Assembly (NCBI RefSeq): GCF_000220395.1
Contig: NW_004087566.1
Coordinates: 1-24,722, forward strand
Length of the DNA: 24,722 bases
DNA from: Ichthyophthirius multifiliis
Taxonomy: Eukaryota > Ciliophora > Oligohymenophorea > Hymenostomatida
Direction of reading: 5' to 3'
Shown here: one piece after another, positions 1 through 10,064 of the stretch
How the letters are laid out: each line of letters opens with the position of its first letter
Numbering within the stretch: the stretch's first letter is position 1
The notes under the pieces: generated by a model
Database searches by the model: none
Told to the model about the DNA's origin: nothing
Seen by the model: the letters and a program-made list of their open reading frames with translations, nothing else
Program-made: the position numbers and the translations under genes

Positions 1-497
1 ATAATTATTGTTAATTTTTTTAATACTTTATTTTTTATTGACATTTAGTAATAATATATTTAAGATATAGAGCTTCTTTTGTTTTCAAATTCTTTTAGAC
101 TTAATATGTGTTCCAAAATATCATTTCTTTAGTATTAAATAATGTAATCAATTATATTCTATTTCATATTATCAGTTCTAAAAAGTATTTAGTTTAATTA
201 TTTATTTTAAATTATTTTATTTATTAATAAAATTATTTAATATAAAGGAGATTATTATTAAATTTAAATATGGAGTTCTTCAATTAATTATTTATCACAT
301 TCGTTTTATTATTAGTCTTTTATTTATTCTTTTTTCATTCTTTATTTGAAGTCTTTCAAACTTTCGTTTTTATCTTTTTATAGTGTATTTGCATTTTTAT
401 TTACTGTTTTTATTAATTAATTATAAATATATTATGTTTTACATGAAATATTAATTGGAATTTATTGATTTTATAATATTAATATATTGTTTCCCAT
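1..497 (-). CDS. Unidentified protein starting MGNN, partial (3' end outside the window)
   Basis: I do not recognise this protein. Read with TAA/TAG as Gln, the frame is open from ATG at 497-495 to the left edge, about 165 residues. It has a plausible coding texture: an N-terminal MGNNILILQNQQIPINISC, a charged middle (KDKNESLKDFKQRMKKEQ, then LIEELHIQIQQQSPLY) and a later part with NIIDYIIQYQRNDILEHIL and EFENKRSSIS. Gly2 followed by Asn-Asn fits an N-myristoylation signal, so a membrane-attached protein is possible (inference). The stretch around 185-235 is poorer in GC and may hide an intron, but I see no clear GT donor, so the reading is left continuous. The MGNN start is shared with the gene at 3535-4469; beyond that the similarity is weak. 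I am fairly sure this is coding and have no functional call. Confidence 0.6.
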
Positions 498-1292
498 TTT
501 ACTTATATTAATAATGATTATATATATATTAGTTATATATTATTATAAAAAAAAAGATATAAATTATAATTATAAATTTTATAATATTTTTTTATTATTT
601 AATAGTATAAGAAATATCTTTATATTATAATAAATATTTACAACATGAAAATATAGATTAGATTATTTTATATTATTATTTAACTTATAAACATATATTA
701 GGGATATTTTAATTTGATTCCACTTAATTTTTCTTTTTAATTTAAGCTTCCTGTTTATCTCCAATATTATCCATTATAAATATTAATTGCACACAAAAAC
801 TAATATATATAAAATAAATATCTATAATTAAAGACTCGAAAAACGCTTTATATTCTTAATAAATTTCAGGAAGAATAAATAAACCAATAACAGTTCCTAA
901 ATAAAATGCAGCTTAATCTAATACACTTTTATAATAATACTAACTAAGAATTAAATTTCTAAATATATATATATAATTTTAATATAATCTTATAATAATA
1001 TTACTTTTTTTTTGAAAATTAATTGTGTTTATATAAAAACTTAGATTTAATTATATATATATATATATAATAATATATTTTTTTAACATAAATATTCAAC
1101 TGATCATTAAAATAAATTTTATTATTTAATTAATTTTTATATAATAAAAAAATTAATGTTTATACCATCACCAATACATAAAATTTCATATCTAAATATT
1201 TCTAAAACTCATGAAAGCCGAAATTTATCATCAGATAACATAAAAAAAGTAAAGTATATTCAAAATAAAATTAAACTATTAAAAATAATATA
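498..1292. other. Intergenic, with a weak possible exon at 711-960 (minus)
   Basis: Mostly low-complexity A/T with TA runs (for example 1053-1070). One richer patch at 711-960 reads on the minus strand as a hydrophobic stretch followed by a polar tail (YLGTVIGLFILPEIYQEYKA, then about 30 residues later MDNIGDKQEAQIKKK). That would suit a small membrane protein, but no complete start, splice pattern or stop can be assembled, and the plus strand of the same patch is also open. A plus-strand frame from ATG 1156 to TGA 1341 begins MFIPSPIHKISYLNISKTHE and has a GT at 1249. It could be a 5' exon of the coiled-coil gene, but I found no acceptor that joins it in frame. Confidence 0.3.
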
Positions 1293-1726
1293 TCATATGG
1301 CTAAAACCTATAATTACCAAAATAATTGGATTAAAATATGAGTCCCTTTAAAGAAAATAACAATAATAGTATTAATTCAAATCTATAATAAAAAATATTA
1401 CTGCTTAGGTGAAAACGTATAATTTATATCAGATAACATAAATAATGTACAAATATAGATAATAAATAGAAATATTAAAGCAATGAATAATAATATCATC
1501 ATATGGCTAAAACCTATAATTACCAAAATAATTGGATTAAAATATGAGTCCCTTTAAAGAAAATAACAATAATAGTATTAATTCAAATCTATAATAAAAA
1601 ATATTACTGCTATTAGGTGAAAACGATAAATTAAATAATTTAACGAGAGAGTAAGAATAAATAATTTACAAATATAGATAATAAATAGAAATATTAAAAA
1701 GCAATGAATAATAATATCAACAAAAA
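1293..1726. repeat. Tandem duplication, unit about 206 bp
   Basis: Two consecutive copies start at 1293 and 1499. The first 113 bp of each (1293-1405 and 1499-1611) look identical. The remaining part is related but has diverged by indels; both copies rejoin at a shared segment ending in aatgaataataatatca. The second copy forms the 5' end of the coiled-coil gene starting at 1544. In the first copy the same frame meets a TGA soon after CTGCTTAGG, so it would encode only a short truncated leader. The sharp boundary between identical and diverged parts is unusual. Confidence 0.85.
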
Positions 1727-3122
1727 ATATACAAAAACGAAATTCAAATTTAATATTTATAAAAAGAAAATAATTAAGTATAAAATTTAATAAATATATT
1801 ATAATAAAATGAAACAAAGTAATAAAAAAAAAATTAATGTATTAATATAAATATTTATATATAAATATATAATATATATATTATATATTTAAAAAATATT
1901 AAAAATAAGATTAAATGATAAAAATATATAATTTGTTAATCTAAAAGAAGAATTTAATGTATATAAATAAGAAAGGAAAAATTTTGAAGAAAAATATAAT
2001 TAAATATAAAATTATTATTAATAATTATAAAAGATTTATGAAAAGTCAAGTATAAATAAGTAATAAGAATTAGAAATAAGATAATTAATTCATGAAAATT
2101 AATCTTTATAATTAATAATATAGTAAAAGACTTAAACATAATAAATTTTAATTTAATAAATGTAATAGATATAATAAGATTTAAAGTAATAATATAATGG
2201 TTAGATTTAATAAGAAAATTAAAAATTCTCATTTAAACAATAAAATTAAAAAAATAATGAGTTAATTTATATTTAAGATGAAAGTTATTTATTTTAAGAT
2301 AAATATTAATAACTAGAATAAAAATATTAAGAAATTTAAGAAAAATATTTAATAAACTAATAAAAAAATTCGGATCTTGAATAAAATTATTAAGAAATTT
2401 AATATAAAAATAAATTAATTTAAGAATAAATTATAATTCTTGAAAAAAACAATTAAGAAATATAAAAAAAATACTAAGAAATATTATTAAAAAATTAAGA
2501 AAATGAAAAAGTCTAATAAGAATTTTATTAAAAATATATTTAAATAGAATAAGATTATTAGAATTAAAAAAATGAAACTTATAGTTTATAAAAAAACCTT
2601 GAAAAATATATATAATTAGATATTATAATAAATGAATATTAAAATGAAAACGAATAAATAAATAAAGAAAAAGAATAGCTTTTATAAATAATATAAAGTT
2701 TAAATTCATAAATAAAGGAAAAATCCGATATTTTAATTGAATGTTCATAATGTAAATTATTATAAGAATAAATAAAAGAACTATAAAAAAATATTACTTT
2801 AAAAGTTAATTAATATAATATTTTAAACGAAGAATTTTAATAAAAATGCAAAAAAAATGAAATTCTTAAAAACGATTTAGAAAAAAGGAAAAACGAACTT
2901 TAAGAACTAAAAGAATTCAAATAAATTGAATAGGAATATATTAATACTGAATACTAAGAAAAATATTAATAAATTTAATTATAATATTAAAAATTAAATG
3001 AAGAATATTAAAATTTAATGCATTTATAGAAAAAATACTTGGTTGAAATTAGTAAAAAAAATAAAGAAATTATTGAAAGAAACGAAGAATTAGATCATTT
3101 AAAATAGAAAATTTAATTATGA
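1544..3122 (+). CDS. Glutamine-rich coiled-coil protein
   Basis: Two exons, 1544-1818 and 1910-3122, with a GT-AG intron at 1819-1909 (phase 2), give 495 residues ending at TGA 3120-3122. The N-terminus reads MSPFKENNNNSINSNLQQKI and then LLLGENDKLNNLTREQEQI. From about residue 40 to the end the protein is one long run of Glu, Gln, Lys, Asn and Leu/Ile with heptad spacing, as in LEKRKNELQELKEFKQIEQE, and no globular domain. This is the usual look of ciliate cytoskeletal or basal-body coiled-coil proteins, and no specific family can be named. Most Gln codons are TAA. The start is the first ATG in the good frame of the second copy of the 206-bp duplication; an extra 5' exon cannot be excluded. 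The gene is divergent from the MGNN gene on its left and convergent with the MIR gene on its right. Confidence 0.75.
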
Positions 3123-3534
3123 GTATATGTTTGATATATTATTATATAAAAATTTAAATATTTATATTTATTTATAAAATGTAAATACTTATATTTATTT
3201 ACTTATAAACATAATATTATCGTCTTTTTTCTATTTATTATTAAAATAAAAATACACTTTATTCTTATAAAATATTTTATTTTAAATTTTAAAAACTCGT
3301 TTTTATTTTTAATATTTTTATAATTTTATATTTATTTAATTAAGGATATTTTTTCTTTTATTTTAATATTTTTTTTATTTTTATTTTTAAATTATTTATT
3401 TTATAATTATTTTTTTATATAATTCCTTTTTTATTTTAAAAAATATATTTATATATTAATAAGTTATTTTAAAATTAATATTTCTTTAAAAAAAAATCAT
3501 TATTTTATTTTATACAAATATATTTAATATTTTT
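3123..3534. other. Convergent intergenic spacer
   Basis: About 410 bp of T/A-rich DNA between the stops of the coiled-coil gene (plus) and the MIR gene (minus). It must hold both 3' ends. I see no RNA gene, open frame of coding texture or repeat other than homopolymer runs. Confidence 0.7.
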
Positions 3535-4469
3535 TCAAATAATTTGTTTTATAATCCAAAAAGTATTTATATTAATTTTACCCTTATCAACTCCAATAAT
3601 TTTTTAAGTTTATTTCTATATACCTTTTCTATTAGTAATTGCAACTAATTTCCCAGTTTAAACATGTTCTAATTAAATAATTGAATTTGTCCTCAAAACT
3701 TAATCATCATTTAATATATTAACATTCCAAAAAAATGATAATTTATCACAAAATTTATTCTAAATACACTAACAACATATTTACTTAACTTAACTGCAAA
3801 TTTTAAGTTATTTTTTCGTTAAAAAATGTGTCAATACAACTTCATTTCCCCCCAAAAAAAATTCGGTTTATTTTTTTGTATTAATTTAACTATTATTATT
3901 GTTACTAATAATACTACTTTAGACTGATTTAAATTCATCATTATATAAAAAATTAGTGTCTTCCTAAAAAAAATCTTCTTTTTTCTATATAATCCATACG
4001 TCATAGTCTTTATTATAGAAATTCGAACTTTTATTGGCTTAAAAAGCTGAAACTTCTTATAATTTAGAGCCAGTCTCATATTTTATATAATGTGAGTGTA
4101 GATTAGATTAATAAACAAAATTTTAAACGATTATTAATTGTTAGTTTTTATTAAATTTCCTAAAGGATTTTTCTTAAAATACTTATCTATTAATTTCTAT
4201 GATTGAGATTTTTCTAAACTAATAATTTAATTTTATCCTTTTACTTGAGAATATAATAATTATTAAGAAATCATACTCTGGCGGCTATTATTGAATATTT
4301 CGTCATCTTACTCTTCGTCTATTTTTATTTATTTATATCGGTATAATAGTTAATCTAATTTTTGAATGTTTTATTAAGTTCGAATTTCTTCAATTATTTA
4401 AGGGTCGCAGTCGATTTCATAATTATTGTTTTTATGAATTACATATTATAAACATAAATTATTTCCCAT
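3535..4469 (-). CDS. MIR/beta-trefoil domain protein resembling IP3/ryanodine receptor N-terminus
   Basis: A first exon from ATG 4469-4467 (MGNNLCLQYVIHKNNNYEID...) and a last exon ending at TGA 3537-3535 lie in different frames, so at least one intron is needed. The reading that keeps frame uses GT at 4244 and AG at 4075 (170 nt, phase 0), giving 254 residues. The last exon contains YDVWIIQKK, then GGNEVVLTHFLTKKQLKIC, then FFWNVNILNDD, then IIQLEHVQTGKLVAIT and NTFWII. The order G-x-V-x-L-x-H, W-x-V, x-L-x-H-x-x-T-G-x-x-L, FW is the pattern of MIR repeats in the IP3-receptor ligand-binding trefoils. No channel part is present, so this is a short stand-alone protein. MGNN plus Cys6 suggests myristoylation and palmitoylation. 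Gene existence is fairly sure; the MIR call rests on pattern only and the intron is the least certain part. Confidence 0.6.
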
Positions 4470-5031
4470 TTTTATTTTATTATAATTAAAATATAAATTA
4501 AAACTAAAAAAATTAATAAACTTGTAAAGAAATAAAAATATATATAGAGATATTTCAAATAACATAATTTTTTTAAATATTAATAATATTATTTTTATTT
4601 AAATATTATTTTTAAAAGGTATTTTTTTTATATAATATAAAAATATTAAAATTTTTGTTAAAATTCTAATAAAAATAATATAAATATATTATATAAATAC
4701 TATAATATGTATTATAAAAAATTAATAGAAAATATAAAATGATTGTAAAAAATATATAAATTAATATATTAAAATATATACATATATAAATATATATAAT
4801 TATATATTTATATATAATTGAATATATTTATATACGTATAATCTTTTTAATAATTTATTATTTAATGATTAAATTTATATAATAATTCATTTTTTATTTT
4901 ATTTTTATTTATGTAGCTTTTTATTAAAAAAGAAATAAAAAAAAAAAAAAAAACAGGAAAAAAATAATTTTTTATCACATATATATAATAAATAATTTTA
5001 TTTAATTTTAGAAAATATAAAAAAAAATTAA
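4470..5031. other. Divergent intergenic region
   Basis: About 560 bp between the starts of the MIR gene (minus) and alpha-SNAP (plus). It must contain both promoters. It is nearly pure A/T, with TA runs near 4780-4840 and a 17-A run near 4937-4953. No gene or conserved motif was recognised. Confidence 0.7.
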
Positions 5032-5835
5032 ATGGATAATTTAAATGTATAATAAGGTGAAGAATTAATGAAAAAAGGAGACTCTAAATTAAAAGGCAAA
5101 ATAAAAACATAATAATATAATAATTAAAATAAATTAAAAATATTAAGGTGGTTTTTTAAGTGGAATATTTTCTAATAAATCAGAAAGAGCAGAATAAGCA
5201 TTAGAATATTACAAATCTGCAGCAGTTAAATTTAAACTTGCAAAAAGCTGTATATTAATTAATTTTTTATAAATAAACATTATATTTATAATATCAAGGG
5301 GATGATGCAGCTGAAGCATATATTAGATGTGCAAAATGTGAATAGGCTGGAGATGGAGGCAATGCAGGCGAATATTATGTAGAGGCAGCTAATATGAAAA
5401 AGAAGAATAATACTTCTGGTAAATAATATATATATATATATATATATTATTTTAGGGAAAAATATAATTTTTTTTTTTTTTAGAAGCTATAAAATATTTT
5501 GAAGAAGCAATTTAATTTTTTTGTAAAGAAAATAGATTTGGATATGTATATTTTTAAATAATAATAAATATATATATATATATATATTATACTTTATCAT
5601 TTTTTTTTTAATTAATAGGCAGCAAAACTAAAAAAATAAATAGCTGAAATATTCGAGTAAGATTTAGAAACAGATTTAGCCATTAAAGCTTATGAAGAAT
5701 CAGCCGATTTATTTTTTGCCGAAAATGATTAATCTTCAGATTATTATAATTCAAAAATAAAAGTTGCTGATTTAATGACAAGTAAAACTGATTAATAAGT
5801 TAATTATATAGAGGCTATCAAAGTAAAAAAATAAA

Positions 5836-5871
<36 letters not shown>

Positions 5872-6305
5872 TTATTTACATTTTTTATTAAAATGTAGAT
5901 ATATGAATAAGTTGGATATAAATATTGTGAAAATAAACTTTTATAAGGAACTGCAAAAAATATTTTCTTTAAAGCCGCATTACTTTATTTATGCAATGAT
6001 GTATATATATTCTTTATTTATTAAATTTAAATTAATTTTAATAGGATTCTGTAGGTTGTGGAATTGCTTTAGAAAAATTTATGGACTCTTGCCCTCCATT
6101 TAATAATACTAGGTAGTCTAAGTTTTTATAAGAATTAATAAAATGTTTTGATGAAAAAAATATGGAAGATTTTTCTACTTAATGTTATGAGTTTAATCAA
6201 ATAATTCCACTTGATAAATGGTAAGTTAGTGTTCTTAATAAAATTAAAGAAAAAATGAAATCAGGAGAATAAGTTGGAGTAGAAGGAGATGGAGGAATTC
6301 TTTGA
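5032..6305 (+). CDS. Alpha-SNAP (Sec17), SNARE-complex disassembly adaptor
   Basis: The product binds SNARE bundles and recruits the NSF ATPase, recycling SNAREs after membrane fusion. Seven exons (5032-5095, 5148-5249, 5299-5418, 5484-5545, 5619-5822, 5899-6000, 6045-6305) give 304 residues, close to the family's roughly 295. Landmarks along the protein are FLSGIFSNKSERAEQALEYY, AAVKFKLAKSWDDAAEAYIR, GGNAGEYYVEAANMKKK, EAIKYFEEAIQFF, AYEESADLF, GTAKNIFFKAALLYLC, GCGIALEKFMDSCPPF and a C-terminal tail with KEKMKSGEQVG. These are the stacked TPR-like helices, the FLSG loop that touches the membrane, and the C-terminal end that stimulates NSF. Every intron keeps frame: 52, 49, 65, 73, 76 and 44 nt. 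Intron 1 (5096-5147) appears to be GC-AG. The start is the only ATG ahead of the conserved EELMKKGDSKLKG segment. Confidence 0.95.
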
Positions 6306-6667
6306 TATAAAATATTACATATATGTTTTTTATTATATTTAAATAAAAATTATATATAAGTATTATTTTTACTTATTATTAATAATAATAATAATATTAA
6401 TATTAAAACTTTTTTATATATCTTATTTTTAAATTAATGTTTTAGTTTTTTTTATACAATATATATAAATATATTAATTTTTTTTTTTTTAATTTATGTT
6501 TTTATAAATAAAGTTATATAAAAAATTCAAATTAAATATTATTTTAGTTTATATTTTTATATTAAGCCTTTTTTATATTAAGTTTATTATATTTTGTATT
6601 TTTTTTATAAAAAATAAAATAATTAAATTTTAAAATATACACATTAAAAAAAAATATATATATTAAA
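6306..6667. other. Convergent intergenic spacer
   Basis: About 360 bp of A/T-rich DNA between the stops of alpha-SNAP (plus) and the PARG-like gene (minus), with T-runs and an (AAT)-like stretch near 6377-6400. No gene or structured RNA is visible. Confidence 0.7.
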
Positions 6668-7759
6668 TCAAGTCCCATTAGACTATCCCCATTTAATTTT
6701 CATCTTTTCCAAAAACTAAACTATAAATTCCATACTAACTTATTCATTCTAACTACTTTTAAATATTAATTCCACATTTTACCTGTATTTCTTTAAATAT
6801 TAATCACATAAATTCTTTTTACTTGCACTATGATATTAAAAAAACTTAACTCCAGCCATATTAGCTGCCAAAACCTAAATATAAAACATCATTTCTAGAT
6901 TATTTCCAAAAGCCCCACATCCCCAATTTCCAGTATGTATACAGCACTATTTACCTTCTAAATTAGAAAACTCGACAGCTTTGTAAAAAGCTTTATATGC
7001 AGTCAAAAGCATAAAATAAATTTATTATTTGGTATATACACCTTTCTAATAAGCTAAAGAAGCCATCGAAATAATATTGGTTATATGTTATTTCTATTAA
7101 TCGAATAAAACTAGATTTTATTTTATTTCATTAATATTAGATTTTGAAAAATTTCCGCCATACAAATTCAATAAAGAATTCTGCATTATAGTGCCTATTC
7201 TATGTACATCTAAAATTAATATAGGAGTAGGTATATTATTTTAATAAGTTAAAGGCTTTAAATGTTAATATTATTCAAGCTTACTTTATTATAAAGCGTA
7301 TTCTTTTATATGTGGTAAAATCGGATGTTCAGATACTTAAATTTCGTCTTGGGCGTATAAAGAACTGTGGTAGAATCCAAAAAGATCTGCGTCAGCAAAA
7401 TTTACGTAAAATTGTTTTATTTTTTGATCGAAAACGTTATATTGAAATATTCCATTAAGTATTTTTATTTCTGAGGTTTTTTATAAATCTTCTTTTGTAA
7501 AGTACGGGTTTTAGACTGAATTTTAGATTATTCGAAAGTAGGTTATTTATTGTTCTTTTTGAGGTTCAGTTAATTAAGAAATTAAGGTGTTGTATATATA
7601 TTATTTATGGGAATGTAAAGGTTGTAATTTATATTTTAGTAAATCTTTGATTTTTATTTTGAAATAATTTTATGTTTATTCGGGTATTTGATTTTATTCG
7701 GGTATTTGATTTTATTCGGCTTTTTCTATATATTCATTGTTATTATTTAATGATTCCAT
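6668..7759 (-). CDS. Poly(ADP-ribose) glycohydrolase-like protein, altered catalytic loop
   Basis: A single exon of 363 residues from ATG 7759-7757 to TGA 6670-6668. PARG removes ADP-ribose chains from proteins. Residues 119-140 (VNFADADLFGFYHSSLYAQD plus EI) align by eye with the PARG signature VDFANxxIGGGxxxxGLVQE. Residues 275-299 (HTGNWGCGAFGNNLEM... then IQVLAA) match the conserved TGNWGCGAFGG...LIQxLAA segment; the Gln there is a TAG codon. The GGG triplet of the active loop is replaced by FGF, and the catalytic Glu-Glu pair reads Asp138-Glu139 after Gln137. The last Glu, which is the usual catalytic acid, is therefore present while the ribose-binding glycine loop is not. The protein could be a divergent enzyme or a binding-only relative. 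The N-terminus carries a two-fold QNQIPE repeat. It is convergent with alpha-SNAP. Confidence 0.8.
7681..7719 (-). repeat. Short tandem repeat inside the PARG-like gene
   Basis: Two perfect 18-bp units (7681-7698 and 7699-7716) plus the first bases of a third. They encode QNQIPE twice near residues 16-27, in the disordered N-terminal leader. The length is a multiple of three, so copy-number change would not break the frame. Confidence 0.9.
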
Positions 7760-8089
7760 TTTTTTTATTATTATTAATGTATTTTTTAAATAATATAGAA
7801 AACATAAATATCAGAAATAATATCTTATTTATAAAAATTATATAAATGCTTTTTTAAGTTTTTATTAATTTTTTTATAGCAACAATAAGTACAAATAAAA
7901 TTTTATTAGAAAAAAGTTATATAATTGTTAAAATAACTTTCAAAATAAAAAAAATTATCATTCCCCCTCCACCCTTAATATAGGAATAATTTACAAAAGT
8001 ATAATTAATTTAAAAAAAAAATAAAAAATATTGAAAATTGCAATATAAAATAATAATAAAAAAAAATATAATATATATGATGTTCATAT

Positions 8090-8130
<41 letters not shown>

Positions 8131-8272
8131 AACTCATTCTAAAAAAAAAAATTCCGTAATCCATTTTTTTTTTTGCTCCTTTTTTTTATTTATTTTGGTT
8201 TTTATAAAAAATTACAAAAAAAAATATAAAAAAAAATATGAACAATAAATATAACAATTTAACAAAAAAAAA
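7760..8272. other. Spacer between PARG-like and ankyrin genes, with C-rich block and poly-T
   Basis: About 510 bp holding the PARG-like promoter and the 3' end of the ankyrin gene, both minus. Two things stand out from the A/T background. CCCCCTCCACCC at 7963-7974 (G-rich on the transcribed strand, about 200 bp upstream of the PARG-like start) is the densest GC block seen outside genes. A run of 32 T at 8092-8123 is followed directly by 9 A. No open frame of coding texture was seen. Confidence 0.7.
8092..8132. repeat. Poly-T (32) followed by poly-A (9)
   Basis: The longest homopolymer in the window. On the minus strand it is T9 followed by A32, about 150 bp downstream of the ankyrin gene stop. 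It may lie in or beyond that gene's 3' UTR. Exact length is likely unreliable in assembly. Confidence 0.9.
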
Positions 8273-9061
8273 TCAATTTATTAATAGAGGAAATTGTTAT
8301 TTAGCTTTCTAGTATAAATTAGGATTTTAAATACGCAAAATATCAGAAACAGTTTATTAGAGTGAATTTTTTAGTTTTGTATCTGCTTATTTTTATAATA
8401 GTAAAAATAATGCATTTTACTAATTAAACTACGCTGCTTTCATTAAAGGAGTTTCATTTCCCTTTTTTTAATTAATATAAATAAAAAAAAGAACATATTT
8501 TTTTATTACAATTGTTAATGCATTTATATTTGCACCTTTCTATAATAATATATTTATGCAATCCATATTTCCACTCATAGATGCATAATGAAGAGGTGTT
8601 CTTGAGTTCTTTATATATTTAATTATATATGAAAATTATTATTTTTTTACAAGGTCTTTTATGTCAATAATTGGATTTTGTTAAACTAATCCTTAAATAA
8701 TGTTAGATCTACCAAATTAAGAATTTATATGTAATAAAGTTATTTTCAAATAAGGATTAACAAAAGTGTTAATATCATATGTAGGAAACTTTGTATATAA
8801 TTCATTAATTAATTAAGCTACACTTTATTCTGTTATAGAGTCTTTACTTACATGTTCCCATATTCTTTTATTCAAACTCTATTGTTTTTTTTTTTTTAAA
8901 TAAAAATATTAATAATAAATAGAATTCTATTTTTAGTATTATTTAAAGTATAATATAATTATTTTTTTTTATTTAAAAATCATTTTATTTTTTATATATT
9001 TAATTTATTTTTGGTGTATTTTTTTTTATGATGTTTATACTTTTAGTTAATTTTCATCCAT
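8273..9061 (-). CDS. Small ankyrin-repeat protein
   Basis: Three exons, 9061-8651, 8608-8510 and 8461-8273, with GT-AG introns of 42 and 48 nt (both phase 0), give 232 residues. Two clear ankyrin repeats lie in the second half: NSRTPLHYASMSGNMDCINI with LLQKGANINA, then GNETPLMKAAQFNQQNALFL with LLQKQADTK. Upstream, DINTFVNPYLKITLLHINSQ looks like a weaker repeat. The role is probably protein binding; no partner can be named. The first exon contains a very A/T-rich in-frame stretch that could be a 162-nt intron (GT at 9040, AG at 8879), shortening the N-terminus to MDENQLK joined to SLNKRIWEHV. Both readings keep frame. The start is the ATG at 9061-9059; a second in-frame-like ATG nearby at 9057 is out of frame. 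Confidence 0.8.
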
Positions 9062-9573
9062 TTTTTAGTTTATGTTTATTTTTTAGTTTAGATAATTTTT
9101 TATTTTATTTAATTTTATTTAATATGAATAAATAAAAATATACAAAAAAATATACGAAAAATTAATTTTAACAAAAAAGTATTTAAGAATAGCTTTTAAT
9201 AATATATAATTCAATAAATAAAGATACGATTTTTATATATTAAAAATAATTTATATAAAAATATAAATAATAAAAAAATATATAAATAATATATATTTTG
9301 AAAAAAAGTAAGCATTATATAAAAAAAATATAAATGATTAAATAGATTTTTTTGTTAAAAAAATTAAAAATTTATTTCTATAAAAAATAAAAATAAAAAA
9401 ACTAAATTTCTAATTTATATTAAAAAATTTATTTATTTTTAAAACAAAAAAAATAGATTTGTAATGTTATAAAATATATTATTTAAAAATAATTTTTTAT
9501 AGGTATTAAAGATGAAATATGTATTAAAAAATATAAGTATTCATAAAAAATATATATTATATATATTTATATC

Positions 9574-9575
<2 letters not shown>

Positions 9576-9623
<48 letters not shown>
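9576..9623. repeat. (TA)n microsatellite, about 48 bp
   Basis: The longest uninterrupted TA run in the window. Shorter runs occur in introns of alpha-SNAP (5424-5446, 5570-5588, 5838-5870), in introns of the IQ/ankyrin gene (11379-11405, 11468-11494, 14528-14558), and in spacers near 20029-20056 and 23622-23652. Confidence 0.9.
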
Positions 9624-9624
<1 letters not shown>

Positions 9625-10064
9625 TTAAAGAATAACTTTAATAAGTTTAATTTTCAATATAAAAATATATTTTTATTTAATATTTCAATTTTTTTATTGT
9701 TCTTAATATTATTAGTATTAATATTAAAAAAATTATTAAAATTTATAATTATTTTATATATCTTAAAAAGAATATAAATATTAAATATACTGAAATAAAA
9801 AAAAAAAAAAATTTAATATATGACTCTAACTTTTTACATTTGATAATTTATTTTTAAAAGATATATTTTGATATTATCTTAATACAAAATTCATTAAAAT
9901 TTTATTTTTTTAATTAAAAATTAAAAAAATAAAAAACTAAAAATAAAATAGATATAAATTTAAAGGAAATTCTTTTTTACATCGACATAGAAAACATTTT
10001 TATCTTTTATAAAAATTTAAATGAAAATATATATAAGAATATTTTGTCTTTTTTCTTTTTTTAG

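Noticed and set aside
1578-2232. Minus-strand frames at 1578-1817 and 1954-2232
   Set aside because: They are antisense to the Gln-rich coiled-coil gene and give only Ile/Phe/Leu text, the complement of a Lys/Asn-rich coding strand.
3849-3862. CCCCCC followed by AAAAAAAA considered as telomere-like C4A2 DNA
   Set aside because: It is a single block, not a repeat array, and it codes for Leu-Gly-Gly-Asn inside the MIR exon.
3831-4079. Minus-strand frame starting MRLALNYKK
   Set aside because: It overlaps the MIR gene in another frame; the alternative frame carries the conserved FWNV and LEHVQTGKL segments and uses TAA/TAG as Gln.
5903-6103. Plus-strand frame starting MNKLDINIVKINF
   Set aside because: It runs through exon 6, intron 6 and exon 7 of alpha-SNAP in the wrong frame.
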